Below, in pieces: positions 37,602 through 46,341 of a DNA stretch of 64,000 nucleotides; within the stretch, counting starts at the first letter, position 1, and every line of letters begins with the position of its first letter. The translations under genes were made by a program, and so were the position numbers. The stretch spans positions 186,001-250,000 of the forward strand of contig NZ_CABHMS010000007.1 in NCBI RefSeq assembly GCF_902167635.1, in the 5' to 3' direction. A model generated the notes under the pieces. It saw only the letters and a program-made list of their open reading frames with translations. It was not told the DNA's origin and did no database searches. The stretch comes from Chitinophaga vietnamensis. GTDB taxonomy: Bacteria; Bacteroidota; Bacteroidia; Chitinophagales; Chitinophagaceae.

Positions 37602-37930
37602 TGTTGTTCTTCAATATCCTGCTGCTCGTACATTTCTGTGCCTTCCTTGCCTATGTGGCTTTGCTTGTATCCATGTTAAGGGTACCGCCGGTAAAGAAAG
37701 AGTATACCGGCTTGATACTGGGTATCACTATCCTGCTCACCGGCATCGCGCTGGTAGCGCTGAAATACCCTGCTATCAACTATTACAAGGTAGTGCCCAA
37801 GACGGGGCTGTTCCTGGCCGTAACGGTGATCAATGCCATCGGCGGCAACAAACTACCCAGCAGGAAAACGATCATCACGCTGCTGACACTAACGGTAACG
37901 GCTGCACTAATTGCGGTGCTGAAATTTTAA
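37601..37930 (+). CDS. Small membrane protein coupled to the DUF4267 gene
   Basis: The start at 37601 gives 109 residues; the longer frame overlaps the previous gene. There are three to four hydrophobic helices (LFFNILLLVHFCAFLAYVAL, LILGITILLTGIALVAL, FLAVTVINAIGG, TLLTLTVTAALIAVLKF). No named family recognised. Its end overlaps the convergent reductase gene by 4 bp. Confidence 0.65.
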   Translation: MLFFNILLLVHFCAFLAYVALLVSMLRVPPVKKEYTGLILGITILLTGIALVALKYPAINYYKVVPKTGLFLAVTVINAIGGNKLPSRKTIITLLTLTVTAALIAVLKF

Positions 37931-38502
37931 AACCCCTTGAGATACCGGCACAATACCACGCCATTGCTGAAAGGCCTTACTTCCAACAGCCGTAGTTGCT
38001 GTTGTTGTAAGGCCTCGCGGAAGAGCGGCTTGCCGCGGCCTATCACCACCGGGCTTACAAAGATGCGGTACTCATCGATCAGGTTGAGCTTTACGAAGCT
38101 GGATACAATACCTACGCCGCCCCACATGATCATATCCATGCCGGGTTGCCGCTTGAGACGCTGGACCTCTTCGCTGATATGATCTTTCACCAGTCTTGAA
38201 TTATTCCAGTATACTTTTTTGAGCGTAGTGGAGAACACTATTTTAGGCAGCTGGTTCATACGGTCGGCAAATGCAATATCCTGTTGCTTTGCCCCGTTGT
38301 GGCGCGAAGCATGTGGCCAGTGGCTGGCCATGGTTTCATAGGTACGGCGGCCTACGAGGATCGTATCCATCGTGTGTAACTGTTCGTAGGCATATACGCC
38401 CAGCTCTTCATTCCAGTTACAGAAATGCCAATCCAGCTCTCCGTTAGGCCCGGACATAAAACCGTCCAGGGTCACGTTGGCGGATAAAACTACTTTTCTC
38501 AT
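37927..38502 (-). CDS. DHFR-fold RibD C-terminal-like reductase
   Basis: The 191-residue protein matches the dihydrofolate-reductase/RibD C-terminal family: VVLSANVTLDGFMSGPNGEL at the start, ILVGRRTYETMASHWP, MIMWGGVGIVSSFVKLNLID and VSPVVIGRGKPLF. These are NADPH-dependent reductases whose substrates in stand-alone versions are mostly unknown. It is a single gene convergent with the membrane pair. Confidence 0.85.
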   Translation of the reverse strand: MRKVVLSANVTLDGFMSGPNGELDWHFCNWNEELGVYAYEQLHTMDTILVGRRTYETMASHWPHASRHNGAKQQDIAFADRMNQLPKIVFSTTLKKVYWNNSRLVKDHISEEVQRLKRQPGMDMIMWGGVGIVSSFVKLNLIDEYRIFVSPVVIGRGKPLFREALQQQQLRLLEVRPFSNGVVLCRYLKGF

Positions 38503-38597
38503 TGCATCGGGTTTGCAAGATAAAAGTAGTGTCCTTTGCCGGCTTGCAAGCGGGCCATATCGGACATTCTCAGGGGGGTAATTTACCGGGCAGCCGC

Positions 38598-39593
38598 TCA
38601 GCTGGCCGTTTCGCCGGGTATTACTGTTACATTTGTCTTATGTCCGCCTCTCAGCACTTCCACTATCACACGGCGGCCGATCTGGTTGGCCGACAGTAAC
38701 TGGTGCAGGTCGTCGACCGTAGCCACGGGCTGGTGATCGAAGGAGATAATGATATCACCGATATGCAGCTCACTGTTATAGAAATTGCCATCGGGCACGA
38801 TCTCGAACACATACACGCCGGTGTGGGCATTCAGTTTATTGGCTGCCACCATGCGGTTGCTGAGGTTCACCGGCTGTGCGGCAACACCCAGCTGCGCCCG
38901 GCGGATGCGGCCATGCAGGATCAGCTGTCCTGCAATCTGTGCGGCCAGGTTAGAGGAGATGGCGAAGCAAAGCCCTTGTGCAGAGGCGATCATGGCGGTG
39001 TTCACGCCGATCACCTGTCCGCTTGAATTTACCAGCGGGCCGCCGCTGTTGCCGGGATTGAGCGCTGCGTCTGTCTGGATCACGTTATCGATCAGGCGGC
39101 CGTTGCTGGCGCGCAGCGTACGTCCCAAAGCGCTCACCACGCCGGCGGTAACGGTGTATTGCAAACCCATCGGGTTACCGATCGCGATGGCGATCTGTCC
39201 TACCTGCAAAGTGGAGGAATCCGCCAGCGTCAAGGCTTTGAGGCCGGTTTCATCGATCTTCAGCACTGCCAGGTCCGTAGAAGGATCGGCGCCTTTGACC
39301 TCTGCATTTACCTTGCGCCCATCCACGAAAGATACGCGGATACTTTCGGCCTGCTCCACTACGTGATTATTGGTGATGATAAAACCATCGGAGGAGATGA
39401 TGAACCCGGAGCCGGTACCAGCTTGCGTTCTGCGCTCCGGGGTATTCCTGTTGGCCACCTTTTTCTGTACTTCTATGTGTACCACAGATTCAGCTACAGT
39501 GCCCACTACGCCGGTGATGGTCCTGGAATAAGCATCCAGCAGGGCCGTATCGTTGGCGGTATTTTGTGCGAGTAATGAGATAATATTTTCCAT
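38598..39593 (-). CDS. HtrA/DegP-like serine protease with one PDZ domain, no signal peptide
   Basis: The 331-residue protein has the trypsin-like triad His77 (ITNNHVVE), Asp107 (DPSTDLAVLKI) and Ser183 (LNPGNSGGPLVN), followed by one PDZ domain (about 235-330, VFEIVPDGNFYNSELHIGDI). The N-terminus MENIISLLAQNTANDTALLD has no signal peptide or membrane helix, unusual for HtrA proteins, which normally act in the periplasm. Either it acts in the cytoplasm or the true start differs. Family identity is secure. Confidence 0.85.
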   Translation of the reverse strand: MENIISLLAQNTANDTALLDAYSRTITGVVGTVAESVVHIEVQKKVANRNTPERRTQAGTGSGFIISSDGFIITNNHVVEQAESIRVSFVDGRKVNAEVKGADPSTDLAVLKIDETGLKALTLADSSTLQVGQIAIAIGNPMGLQYTVTAGVVSALGRTLRASNGRLIDNVIQTDAALNPGNSGGPLVNSSGQVIGVNTAMIASAQGLCFAISSNLAAQIAGQLILHGRIRRAQLGVAAQPVNLSNRMVAANKLNAHTGVYVFEIVPDGNFYNSELHIGDIIISFDHQPVATVDDLHQLLSANQIGRRVIVEVLRGGHKTNVTVIPGETAS

Positions 39594-39665
39594 ACATGGG
39601 CTGGCTCAAAATCTTCACCAGTTTGGATCATGCGCCTTTTTGGCATCTTGCCGGCCTGCTCCCTG

Positions 39666-40160
39666 TCAATCCTGGTATTTCGCGGGTTGTAAAACGGCAA
39701 TAATGCAGGCCAGCGCAGCGAGGATATTGGCCCAGGTGCGCACGGTATGCCAGCCATTCCAGGGGCCTTCAAACTGCGTGCGGGCAGCGGCCATCTGCTG
39801 CGGCGTGGCGCCTGCCAGCTGGAACTTTGCGATGGCGTCGTTCATCGGAACGTTGAAAGCAGAGGTGATGAACAGCACGCCTATCACATACAACAAGGTA
39901 GCGATCAGCAGCCAGCGGAAACGCGGCGAACGACGATGCGCCACTGTAGCCCATACCAGGAAAGCGCCCGCCCCCAGGAAACAAAACATAAATGCAGGGT
40001 TGATGATCGCAATATTGATCGCCTGAAAAGCAGCGATATATTGTTGATCCGTCAGCATACCCAGGCCGGGATTAACGGCCACGGAAAAGCCATAGAAAAG
40101 GCCCGCCATTAAAGCGGTAGTCATGAATGCGAGTACGAGTGAAAAGTTTTGCTTGTTCAT
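39666..40160 (-). CDS. DUF1772 (anthrone-oxygenase-like) membrane protein
   Basis: The 164-residue protein has four helices and the DUF1772 features: LMAGLFYGFSVAVNPGLGML with the conserved NPGL, FQAINIAIINPAFM and FNVPMNDAIAKFQL, and the W-x-GPWNGWHTVRTWANIL closing segment. Family members are small membrane proteins, some called anthrone oxygenases. No pathway neighbours are visible. It follows the AraC gene on the same strand. Confidence 0.8.
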   Translation of the reverse strand: MNKQNFSLVLAFMTTALMAGLFYGFSVAVNPGLGMLTDQQYIAAFQAINIAIINPAFMFCFLGAGAFLVWATVAHRRSPRFRWLLIATLLYVIGVLFITSAFNVPMNDAIAKFQLAGATPQQMAAARTQFEGPWNGWHTVRTWANILAALACIIAVLQPAKYQD

Positions 40161-40234
40161 AGTGTGTGATAAATTGATAACACAAAACTAGAACAAGGTC
40201 ATACCTTAAAATAGAACAAATCCGACACGCGGCA

Positions 40235-41047
40235 TTAATTGATGAACAGGGTGAAATTTTCCGCTACTTCTTCCAGTTGTTTCTGGTATTGATAAGGAGA
40301 GAACCCGGTGAACTCTTTGAAGGTGCGGATGAAGTGAGATTGGTCGGCATAGTCATTTTCAAATGCCACATCCGACAGCTTGCTGTAGTGATTGGCGCGC
40401 AACTGGCTCAGGGAGGCCTGGAAGCGGCATATGCGCGAGAACAATTTTGGGGTGATACCTACATGTTCTTTGAAACGGCGTTCAAAACTTCTCTCCGTCA
40501 TCCGCAGATCGTCCTGCAGATCTTTTAAAGAGATGGCGCCTTTTGTTTTGGCGATCTGCGCAATCGCATATTGGGTAAGATCATTCTCCTGTTGATTGGA
40601 AGCGATCTGTTTAAAGAGATAATCCGACAAGATGTTGATCTGTTCTGTCAGCGAACTCGCATGCTGCAATTTGCCGGATAATTCGGCAGTCTGGCGGGCG
40701 GGCAGCAGCTCCAGGTCTGTACAGGCATTCGTTAATTCGCCGGCATTGATACCAAAGATGGATTTCAGTGCATTGGGATAGAATACAATACCAACCAGGT
40801 GCAACTGCCCGGTGAAGGTGAGCACTGAATGTTTGGTAGACTGCCCATATATCGCGATATCCGCCAGCTGCTTGTTTCCCTGGGAAAAAGCGCCCATATC
40901 CGGTTGCTGGAACATCAGGCCGGGACAGCCATCCACCACCGGGCCGAACACTTTTGGCAAAGTCTCTGTGGCGCTGCTTTCCAGCGTCCAGAAGTAGCGG
41001 ACATGGTGCCTCAAAAAATCAGGTGGCGGTATCTGTGCATATTGCAT
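40235..41047 (-). CDS. AraC-family regulator with DUF6597-type N-terminus
   Basis: The 270-residue protein opens AQIPPPDFLRHHVRYFWTLE, a DUF6597-like sensing domain with the block VDGCPGLMFQQPDM. The AraC DNA-binding domain (about 165-265) reads ISLKDLQDDLRMTERSFERR and VAFENDYADQSHFIRTFKEF. It precedes the DUF1772 gene (75-bp gap), so it probably regulates it. The regulator at 62438 belongs to the same family. Confidence 0.9.
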   Translation of the reverse strand: MQYAQIPPPDFLRHHVRYFWTLESSATETLPKVFGPVVDGCPGLMFQQPDMGAFSQGNKQLADIAIYGQSTKHSVLTFTGQLHLVGIVFYPNALKSIFGINAGELTNACTDLELLPARQTAELSGKLQHASSLTEQINILSDYLFKQIASNQQENDLTQYAIAQIAKTKGAISLKDLQDDLRMTERSFERRFKEHVGITPKLFSRICRFQASLSQLRANHYSKLSDVAFENDYADQSHFIRTFKEFTGFSPYQYQKQLEEVAENFTLFIN

Positions 41048-41139
41048 ACACTAAAGATAACAAGACTTTTTTAAATCTCTTGATGTGAGATGAATTCGGT
41101 GCGCCGGAATTTATTGCCACGGGTTTACACATTTTGATG

Positions 41140-41410
41140 CCCGGGCTGACGCTCCTACGGAGCTGATCGCAGCGTAGATCGCCGATTTTTTACCGGGTTT
41201 TCGCCCCTAGGGGGCGATATATTGGTAGCAGGCATCACATCCTACCAATCTGCCGCCCCTACGGGGCGGTAACGATCGTATTAATCACGCCCCGCGTGGG
41301 TATGATCTACGCTACGATCAGCTCCGTAGGAGCGTTAGCCCGGTAGGCCCGGGCGTCAACCCGGGTACCAAAATGCGATCTACGCTACAATCAGCCCCGT
41401 AGGGGCGGCA
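41140..41410. repeat. Cluster of GCCCC-TACG-GGGC palindromes inside an inverted repeat
   Basis: The 479-bp gap between the AraC gene and the acyltransferase gene holds no gene. It contains palindromes at 41151-41163 (GCTCCTACGGAGC), 41201-41217, 41253-41269 and 41396 onward, and the companion motif GATATATTGGTAGCA at 41215. The segment 41140-41180 is repeated, almost perfectly inverted, at 41304-41344. The same palindromes occur at 53037-53118 and in the 60-kb array. Confidence 0.8.
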
Positions 41411-41526
41411 GATTTATGCAGCATTTATTTTGTAGTGGTTTGTTACGAAATAGCTGTAACCATACTCTATACCGGCTTATGACTGGCTTGATCCATACAG
41501 TATCCATACTGTCACCACGCCTACGC

Positions 41527-42705
41527 CTATACGTAGCGCAACCACCATTGCCGGTGTTCCTGCTTATAACGCCGGAACCAGCGGCAGGGATAATACAAGG
41601 AGGCTACCACTGCGATCCAGATGAGATACACCACCGGCAGACTGAAACCAAATTGTTGCGGCCGGAAATAGAAAGGCACATTCGCGATCTGGTCCGCACT
41701 ATGGCCGGTAGCGAAAAACACTACTACCAGTAAGGTATGCAGAAGATAGAAATGGAGCACATAGTAAAAGAACGGCACGCTGCCATATACTTCTGCTACA
41801 GCCGCCCATTTGCCGCGTACCTGCTCGAGGAGGGAAAGCAGTACCAGTGCGGATCCCAGCGTGATGCAATCATACATCAGAGAAGGCGGGTATTTGCTCA
41901 CGTCAAAAAATACATATAACGTTTTCAGGAAACTGTCTTGCTTTTGCCAGGGTACCGGATCGCCGTAAACATTGATAAAGCGCAATACAAAGAAGAGCGC
42001 TATCAAGGCAAAACCGGCACTGCGGATGAGTCTTTGTCTTTTCTCTGCCGGATAGGATTCGCGGTAGAGCGTGCCGGTGCAATAGCCAAGGAACATGATG
42101 CCCGTCCATGGCAGGATGGCGTAGAAATCACCGACGAGATGCGTGGGCGATAACACGATCACGGTACCTCTTGCCGTTAACAACAGATGCCACCAGTTGC
42201 CGGCGGCGCCGGCCTGTGGCAGTTTGAGGAGGTCTGTGATATTATGTCCGCAACAGAGCAGGATGCCTGTTACCAGCACCAGCCGGAAAGAGATACGGCT
42301 GAAGATGCCCAGTAGCACCATGCTCCAGCTGATGGCCCATATCACCTGCAGGATGATAAATCCGTAGTGCGGGTTGAAGGTGAGCCCCATCGTGATGATC
42401 GCTATTTCCACGAACACCAGCCACAGGCCACGTTTGACGAGCCCGCCGGCGGCTTCGCCGGGAGATTTCTTTTGTGAAGAGAGATAAGCGGAAAGCCCTG
42501 ACAAGAACACGAACACCGGCGCGCAGAAATGTGTGACCCAACGGGTAAAATACAAAGCTGGCGAAGTGGTGGCGGCATTCAGGGGATCGGCCGTCATGGC
42601 TGTAACATGAAAATAATCACGTGTATGATCCAGCGCCATAATGATCATCACGATGCCGCGCAGGATATCGACGGAACGTGCGCGGTAGGAACGCAATAGT
42701 GACAT
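41527..42705 (-). CDS. DUF1624/heparan-acetyltransferase-like membrane protein
   Basis: The 392-residue protein has about ten hydrophobic helices and opens RARSVDILRGIVMIIMALDH followed by TRDYFH, the signature of DUF1624 and related acyltransferases; the conserved catalytic-type His is in this block. FYYVLHFYLLHTLLV near the end also fits. The likely role is transfer of acyl groups to a surface sugar or polymer across the membrane. The substrate is unknown. The gene stands alone. Confidence 0.8.
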   Translation of the reverse strand: MSLLRSYRARSVDILRGIVMIIMALDHTRDYFHVTAMTADPLNAATTSPALYFTRWVTHFCAPVFVFLSGLSAYLSSQKKSPGEAAGGLVKRGLWLVFVEIAIITMGLTFNPHYGFIILQVIWAISWSMVLLGIFSRISFRLVLVTGILLCCGHNITDLLKLPQAGAAGNWWHLLLTARGTVIVLSPTHLVGDFYAILPWTGIMFLGYCTGTLYRESYPAEKRQRLIRSAGFALIALFFVLRFINVYGDPVPWQKQDSFLKTLYVFFDVSKYPPSLMYDCITLGSALVLLSLLEQVRGKWAAVAEVYGSVPFFYYVLHFYLLHTLLVVVFFATGHSADQIANVPFYFRPQQFGFSLPVVYLIWIAVVASLYYPCRWFRRYKQEHRQWWLRYV

Positions 42706-42782
42706 GAAATGATGGTTGATATATTACATTAAATATACCGCTATCTGTTGATAATCCCTCCGTCGTTTATTGCTTTTTATCA

Positions 42783-43916
42783 TCAGATGACTAACATATC
42801 CTGACCAGCCGGCGGATCGTTGTGACGGCGCGTCCGTATGGCCTTTCGTGCCAGCCAGGATTTGAATACGGTATGGAATACTGCCAGTATGATAGCGCCT
42901 TTGAACATACCTGTAAAGCCCCATGCCGCCAAACCGCCGATCACGCCAAGGAACAGCACCATGAACGGCAGCTTGCCGCCGCTCTTGGCAATGAGCACCG
43001 GCTTGAGGATTGCATCCACCACGAGCAGGCCAGCGCCATAGATGGCGAGGAATACCGTCATGCCCGGATGCCCTTGCGTAGCCATCCAGATGATGAGCGG
43101 CAGCCACACCACCAGCGGGCCTACTTGTATCAGCACACAGAAAAACACCAGGGCCGACAGCAACAAAGTATAATGCACGCCTGCGATCGTGAAGCCGATC
43201 CAGGAAATAACCGTTGCAATAAAAGCAGTTCCCATCACGCCAATAGATACGCCTTTGATCGCGCTGGCGGTGGCATTCATCAGGGTAAGCCCGTCGCGGC
43301 GACCGAGCAGATGCTGCAAAGTAGTTTTCAACGGTTGGAAAAATTTCTGTCCGCTCACCAGCATAAACGCAGAGATAAAGATGCCCAGCACAAACTGTGC
43401 AGCTGCGCCCAATATGCCTGCACCGCCACTGAGCAGGTGCCGCAATACCATCCGGATATGGTGTTCATAACCAGCAATCGTTTCCTTGGGATTATCGCGC
43501 AGCTGCTGCCAGAAAGCAGCAACGCTCTCGCCTACCATCGGCATATGCGTGATGCCATCCGGCAAAGGCGGCAAGCCATTCACCCGAATATCATCGATGA
43601 GCAGCAAGGTATCTTTCAAATGCCGTCCCAGTGCAGCAACCAGGTATATCAAGGGTAAGGCCACAATGATCACCAACACTACCGCATACAGCACTGCCGC
43701 CAGTTTGCGGCGCTTGTTGAGCTTGCGTACCAGCCACTCATAGGGTTGTGAAAATGAAACAAAAAAGATCAACGCAAAAGTGAATACTCCAAAAAATACT
43801 TTCAGTACATCATACAATGCATACAGCAACCCCAGCAGCAAAAGCAGCACCAGGATGGATTCTACAACACTCCGCGAAGATGGTATTTGGGTCTGCCGCA
43901 TAAGATACGTTTGCAT
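42783..43916 (-). CDS. AI-2E family (PerM-type) transporter
   Basis: The 377-residue membrane protein has the layout of the AI-2 exporter/PerM family: two close N-terminal helices, a soluble loop (about 95-165), then a helical bundle with GVSIGVMGTAFIATVISWIG and LVFFCVLIQVGPLVVWLPLI and a closing FMVLFLGVIGGLAAWGFTGM. Family members export small molecules or act as ion antiporters; autoinducer-2 export is not implied. A start at codon 6 is possible. Confidence 0.85.
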   Translation of the reverse strand: MQTYLMRQTQIPSSRSVVESILVLLLLLGLLYALYDVLKVFFGVFTFALIFFVSFSQPYEWLVRKLNKRRKLAAVLYAVVLVIIVALPLIYLVAALGRHLKDTLLLIDDIRVNGLPPLPDGITHMPMVGESVAAFWQQLRDNPKETIAGYEHHIRMVLRHLLSGGAGILGAAAQFVLGIFISAFMLVSGQKFFQPLKTTLQHLLGRRDGLTLMNATASAIKGVSIGVMGTAFIATVISWIGFTIAGVHYTLLLSALVFFCVLIQVGPLVVWLPLIIWMATQGHPGMTVFLAIYGAGLLVVDAILKPVLIAKSGGKLPFMVLFLGVIGGLAAWGFTGMFKGAIILAVFHTVFKSWLARKAIRTRRHNDPPAGQDMLVI

Positions 43917-43932
43917 AAATATATGCTTTTTG

Positions 43933-44185
43933 AGCGAAGGTTGTCTGGCTCAGGATTATAGGATTGAAAGGATTACCAGGATTTTTTTTGTCAGGATTAA
44001 AAAAGGATTCTTGAAGATTGATAAGAAGATCTTCGCGACGATAGCCCTTGAAGCGCTCAAAGCGCTTCAAGGGCTGGAACCTCGTTGATCTTCCCATCAA
44101 TCTTCAAGAATCCTTTTTTAATCCTGACAAAAAAAATCCTGGTAATCCTTTCAATCCTATAATCCTGAGCCAGACAACCTTCGCT
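43933..44185. repeat. Large inverted-repeat element, copy 2
   Basis: Outer ends AGCGAAGGTTGTCTGGCTC and its reverse complement; arms are about 85-100 bp with the repeated AGGATT motif. The centre holds the GAAGCGCT palindrome (44043-44075), flanked by TCGCGACGAT on the left and GGAACCTCGTTGATC on the right. The right edge supplies two bases of the TAG stop of the PL6 gene (44184-44186). Confidence 0.85.
44043..44075. repeat. GAAGCGCT palindrome, copy 2
   Basis: Arms AGCCCTTGAAGCGCT (44043-44057) and their exact complement (44061-44075) surround CAA. It is nested at the centre of the large inverted repeat 43933-44185. Confidence 0.85.
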
Positions 44186-46235
44186 ATTGCTTCTGCACTT
44201 TTTTCGTATATACCTTTCCGTTACAGCCGAGTTGCAGGATATAAACACCCGGGGGCAGGCTGCCGGCATCGAAGGGGATGGTGTGCGCGCCGGCGGGCAG
44301 CAGGCCGTTGGCCAGTACTTTTACCACTTTGCCGTTGATATCGTATATGAGCAGGGAGGTATGGCCGGCCTGTTTGAGTATGAAAGAAGTGGTAACGTTG
44401 GTGGTGAACGGGTTGGGATAGGCGTTCAGAACAATGCTGTTATCGGCTGTTTTGCTGGCGGCGAGGGCGCCGGTTTGCACTTTTACTTCTGTATAGCTGT
44501 TCCAGAGGTTGGTACTGTTGCCATGCCCTACAATACGAACGTATTTGCCGCTGCGCGGCGTGAATGAAAACGTTTCCAGATCGAGAGAGGCGCCACTGCT
44601 CACCAGGCCGCTGGCGGCGGTGATCCAGCTGATGGTATCGTTTGCCACGAGCGCATCAAAAGTGGATTTGCGGATGTTGCCGTTGAAGAACGCGATCTGT
44701 ACGCCGGATATTTGCAGCGTGTCGCCCAAACAGAATTGTATCCACTGGCCGTCGCCATTGGCCGACCAACGGGTGGCGAGATTATTATCAAGTACATTGG
44801 CTGGTACATTGCCGTCATCGGCGCTGGCGCTAACAGGCAGGCAGGGCGCTTGCGGCGCTGCGGCATTTGCGCCCACCATGGAAGGCGATAATATCTGTGC
44901 GATCACCGGTGCGTTGGATACTTCATCAGCGCCTTTGTCGAGCGGCGCAATGCGTGGCTGTCCATCCATGTCCACTGTTACATCCGGGTAGGAACCTGCG
45001 GCTGCATCGATGGCCGGACTGCCGCCCTGCAAATGATAAGTGCCTGTTGCATCCCTTGCCAGCAAAGGGTTGGCGGTGGTATAGCCACTGTCAGGCATTG
45101 CGCCGGCGCCATTGGTGTTGTAGAGCAGGTTGCCGCTCCATACCGCATCGGTATAAGGGCCGGCGATACTGGCTGCTGTCCCGCCGCCCTGAATGATGTT
45201 GTTGGCAAAAATGGTAGCGGTAGCGCCAAGGCCATTCGTACGGCCACTTTGCACGTAGTTGGCCGGATTATCTACCAGCGTGTTGAAGGCGATGAGTGTG
45301 CGATCGGGACGATCGTGCGAGGTGAGCGGCGCGCCATCGGCCACTTCTCCATCTCCATTACCAATGTTGATGGCAGGATTACAGTTTTCAAAATAGTTGC
45401 TGAATATTTTGTGATCATCGCCGAATATCCTTATCCCTGGCGTATTAACGAAGTAGTTACCATATACGACGCTCTTGTTGCCATGACGCAGCGTGAACTG
45501 TGCCGGGCAATTACGGATGGTATTGTAACGGATAGTAAGGGCAGATGCCTTCACAGATATCAATTCGTTTTCTCCCGCACATTGCTCAAAAAGATTGTAC
45601 TCTACGATACTGTTGGAAGAAGAAAGACTGAAGCCGCTGAGGCCGAACTGGAGCGTTTCTGCGCCATTCGCGGTTTGTGGCTGCTGATCAAAAAAGTAGT
45701 TGTGATGGATGTACAGCCGCTGCGCGATCTGGCTGCCAGTGCCGCGTATCGCGAGAAAGCGGCCCATCGCATTCTTGTGCTGGAAAGTGTTGTAATCCAC
45801 TTCGTGATCGTCGCCATTGATGAGCAGGTTCTCTCCTGCCCCGGGCGTTTCGAAGATGTTGCGCGTCCAGCGGCAAAAGCTGGTACCCGCTGCGGACGAG
45901 GCTTTAGAGGCGCTGAAGGTGAATTTAAAACCTTTGATGATGATGTATTTCGCCGGGCTCACCAAAGTGATGCCCGCGGTGCCAGTGATCTCCGCGCCAC
46001 CAACACTTTGTGCCATGATGGTGATCGGCTGTGCCGCCGTGCCCTGCCTGTTGATGCTGATGCTGGCAGATGCTGTATAAACGCCATTGGCCAGTACGAT
46101 CACATCGCCAGGAACGGCGTTGTTGATGGCAGACTGCAAGGCTTGCAGTGAATTAACAGGGATGTTAGCCGCAGATGCAAAGGCGGGAATAAGAAAGCAA
46201 AAAAGGAAGTACAGACGTTGATAAAAAGGGTTCAT
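44184..46235 (-). CDS. T9SS-exported PL6-family polysaccharide lyase
   Basis: The 683-residue protein has a signal peptide (cleavage after FASAA), a parallel beta-helix of PL6 type (about 25-430) with the catalytic Lys in ISVKA (Lys229) and Arg in FTLRHGN (Arg250), then a discoidin-like carbohydrate-binding region (about 470-595, NVLDNNLATRWSANGDGQWI). A T9SS type A sorting domain closes it (AYPNPFTTNVTTSF to the end). PL6 enzymes cleave alginate or chondroitin-type chains by beta-elimination. The nearby GntP permease and dehydrogenase could handle uronic-acid products. Confidence 0.85.
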   Translation of the reverse strand: MNPFYQRLYFLFCFLIPAFASAANIPVNSLQALQSAINNAVPGDVIVLANGVYTASASISINRQGTAAQPITIMAQSVGGAEITGTAGITLVSPAKYIIIKGFKFTFSASKASSAAGTSFCRWTRNIFETPGAGENLLINGDDHEVDYNTFQHKNAMGRFLAIRGTGSQIAQRLYIHHNYFFDQQPQTANGAETLQFGLSGFSLSSSNSIVEYNLFEQCAGENELISVKASALTIRYNTIRNCPAQFTLRHGNKSVVYGNYFVNTPGIRIFGDDHKIFSNYFENCNPAINIGNGDGEVADGAPLTSHDRPDRTLIAFNTLVDNPANYVQSGRTNGLGATATIFANNIIQGGGTAASIAGPYTDAVWSGNLLYNTNGAGAMPDSGYTTANPLLARDATGTYHLQGGSPAIDAAAGSYPDVTVDMDGQPRIAPLDKGADEVSNAPVIAQILSPSMVGANAAAPQAPCLPVSASADDGNVPANVLDNNLATRWSANGDGQWIQFCLGDTLQISGVQIAFFNGNIRKSTFDALVANDTISWITAASGLVSSGASLDLETFSFTPRSGKYVRIVGHGNSTNLWNSYTEVKVQTGALAASKTADNSIVLNAYPNPFTTNVTTSFILKQAGHTSLLIYDINGKVVKVLANGLLPAGAHTIPFDAGSLPPGVYILQLGCNGKVYTKKVQKQ

Positions 46236-46341
46236 GGGCGATGAGTTTAGGATGATGCATCTAAACTAGGAAAATCCCATGAAAAATGCAAACGTTTGCA
46301 CAAATCTCTCTCAAAACGCTGAAACTCAATACCCGTCATAT

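Noticed and set aside
42822-43658. 278-codon ORF antisense to the AI-2E family transporter
   Set aside because: Composition is rich in His/Gln/Arg as expected for antisense of a hydrophobic protein; no known features.
45033-46151. 372-codon ORF antisense to the PL6 lyase
   Set aside because: It is the shadow of a protein with complete PL6 and T9SS motifs; no domain was recognised in the antisense frame.
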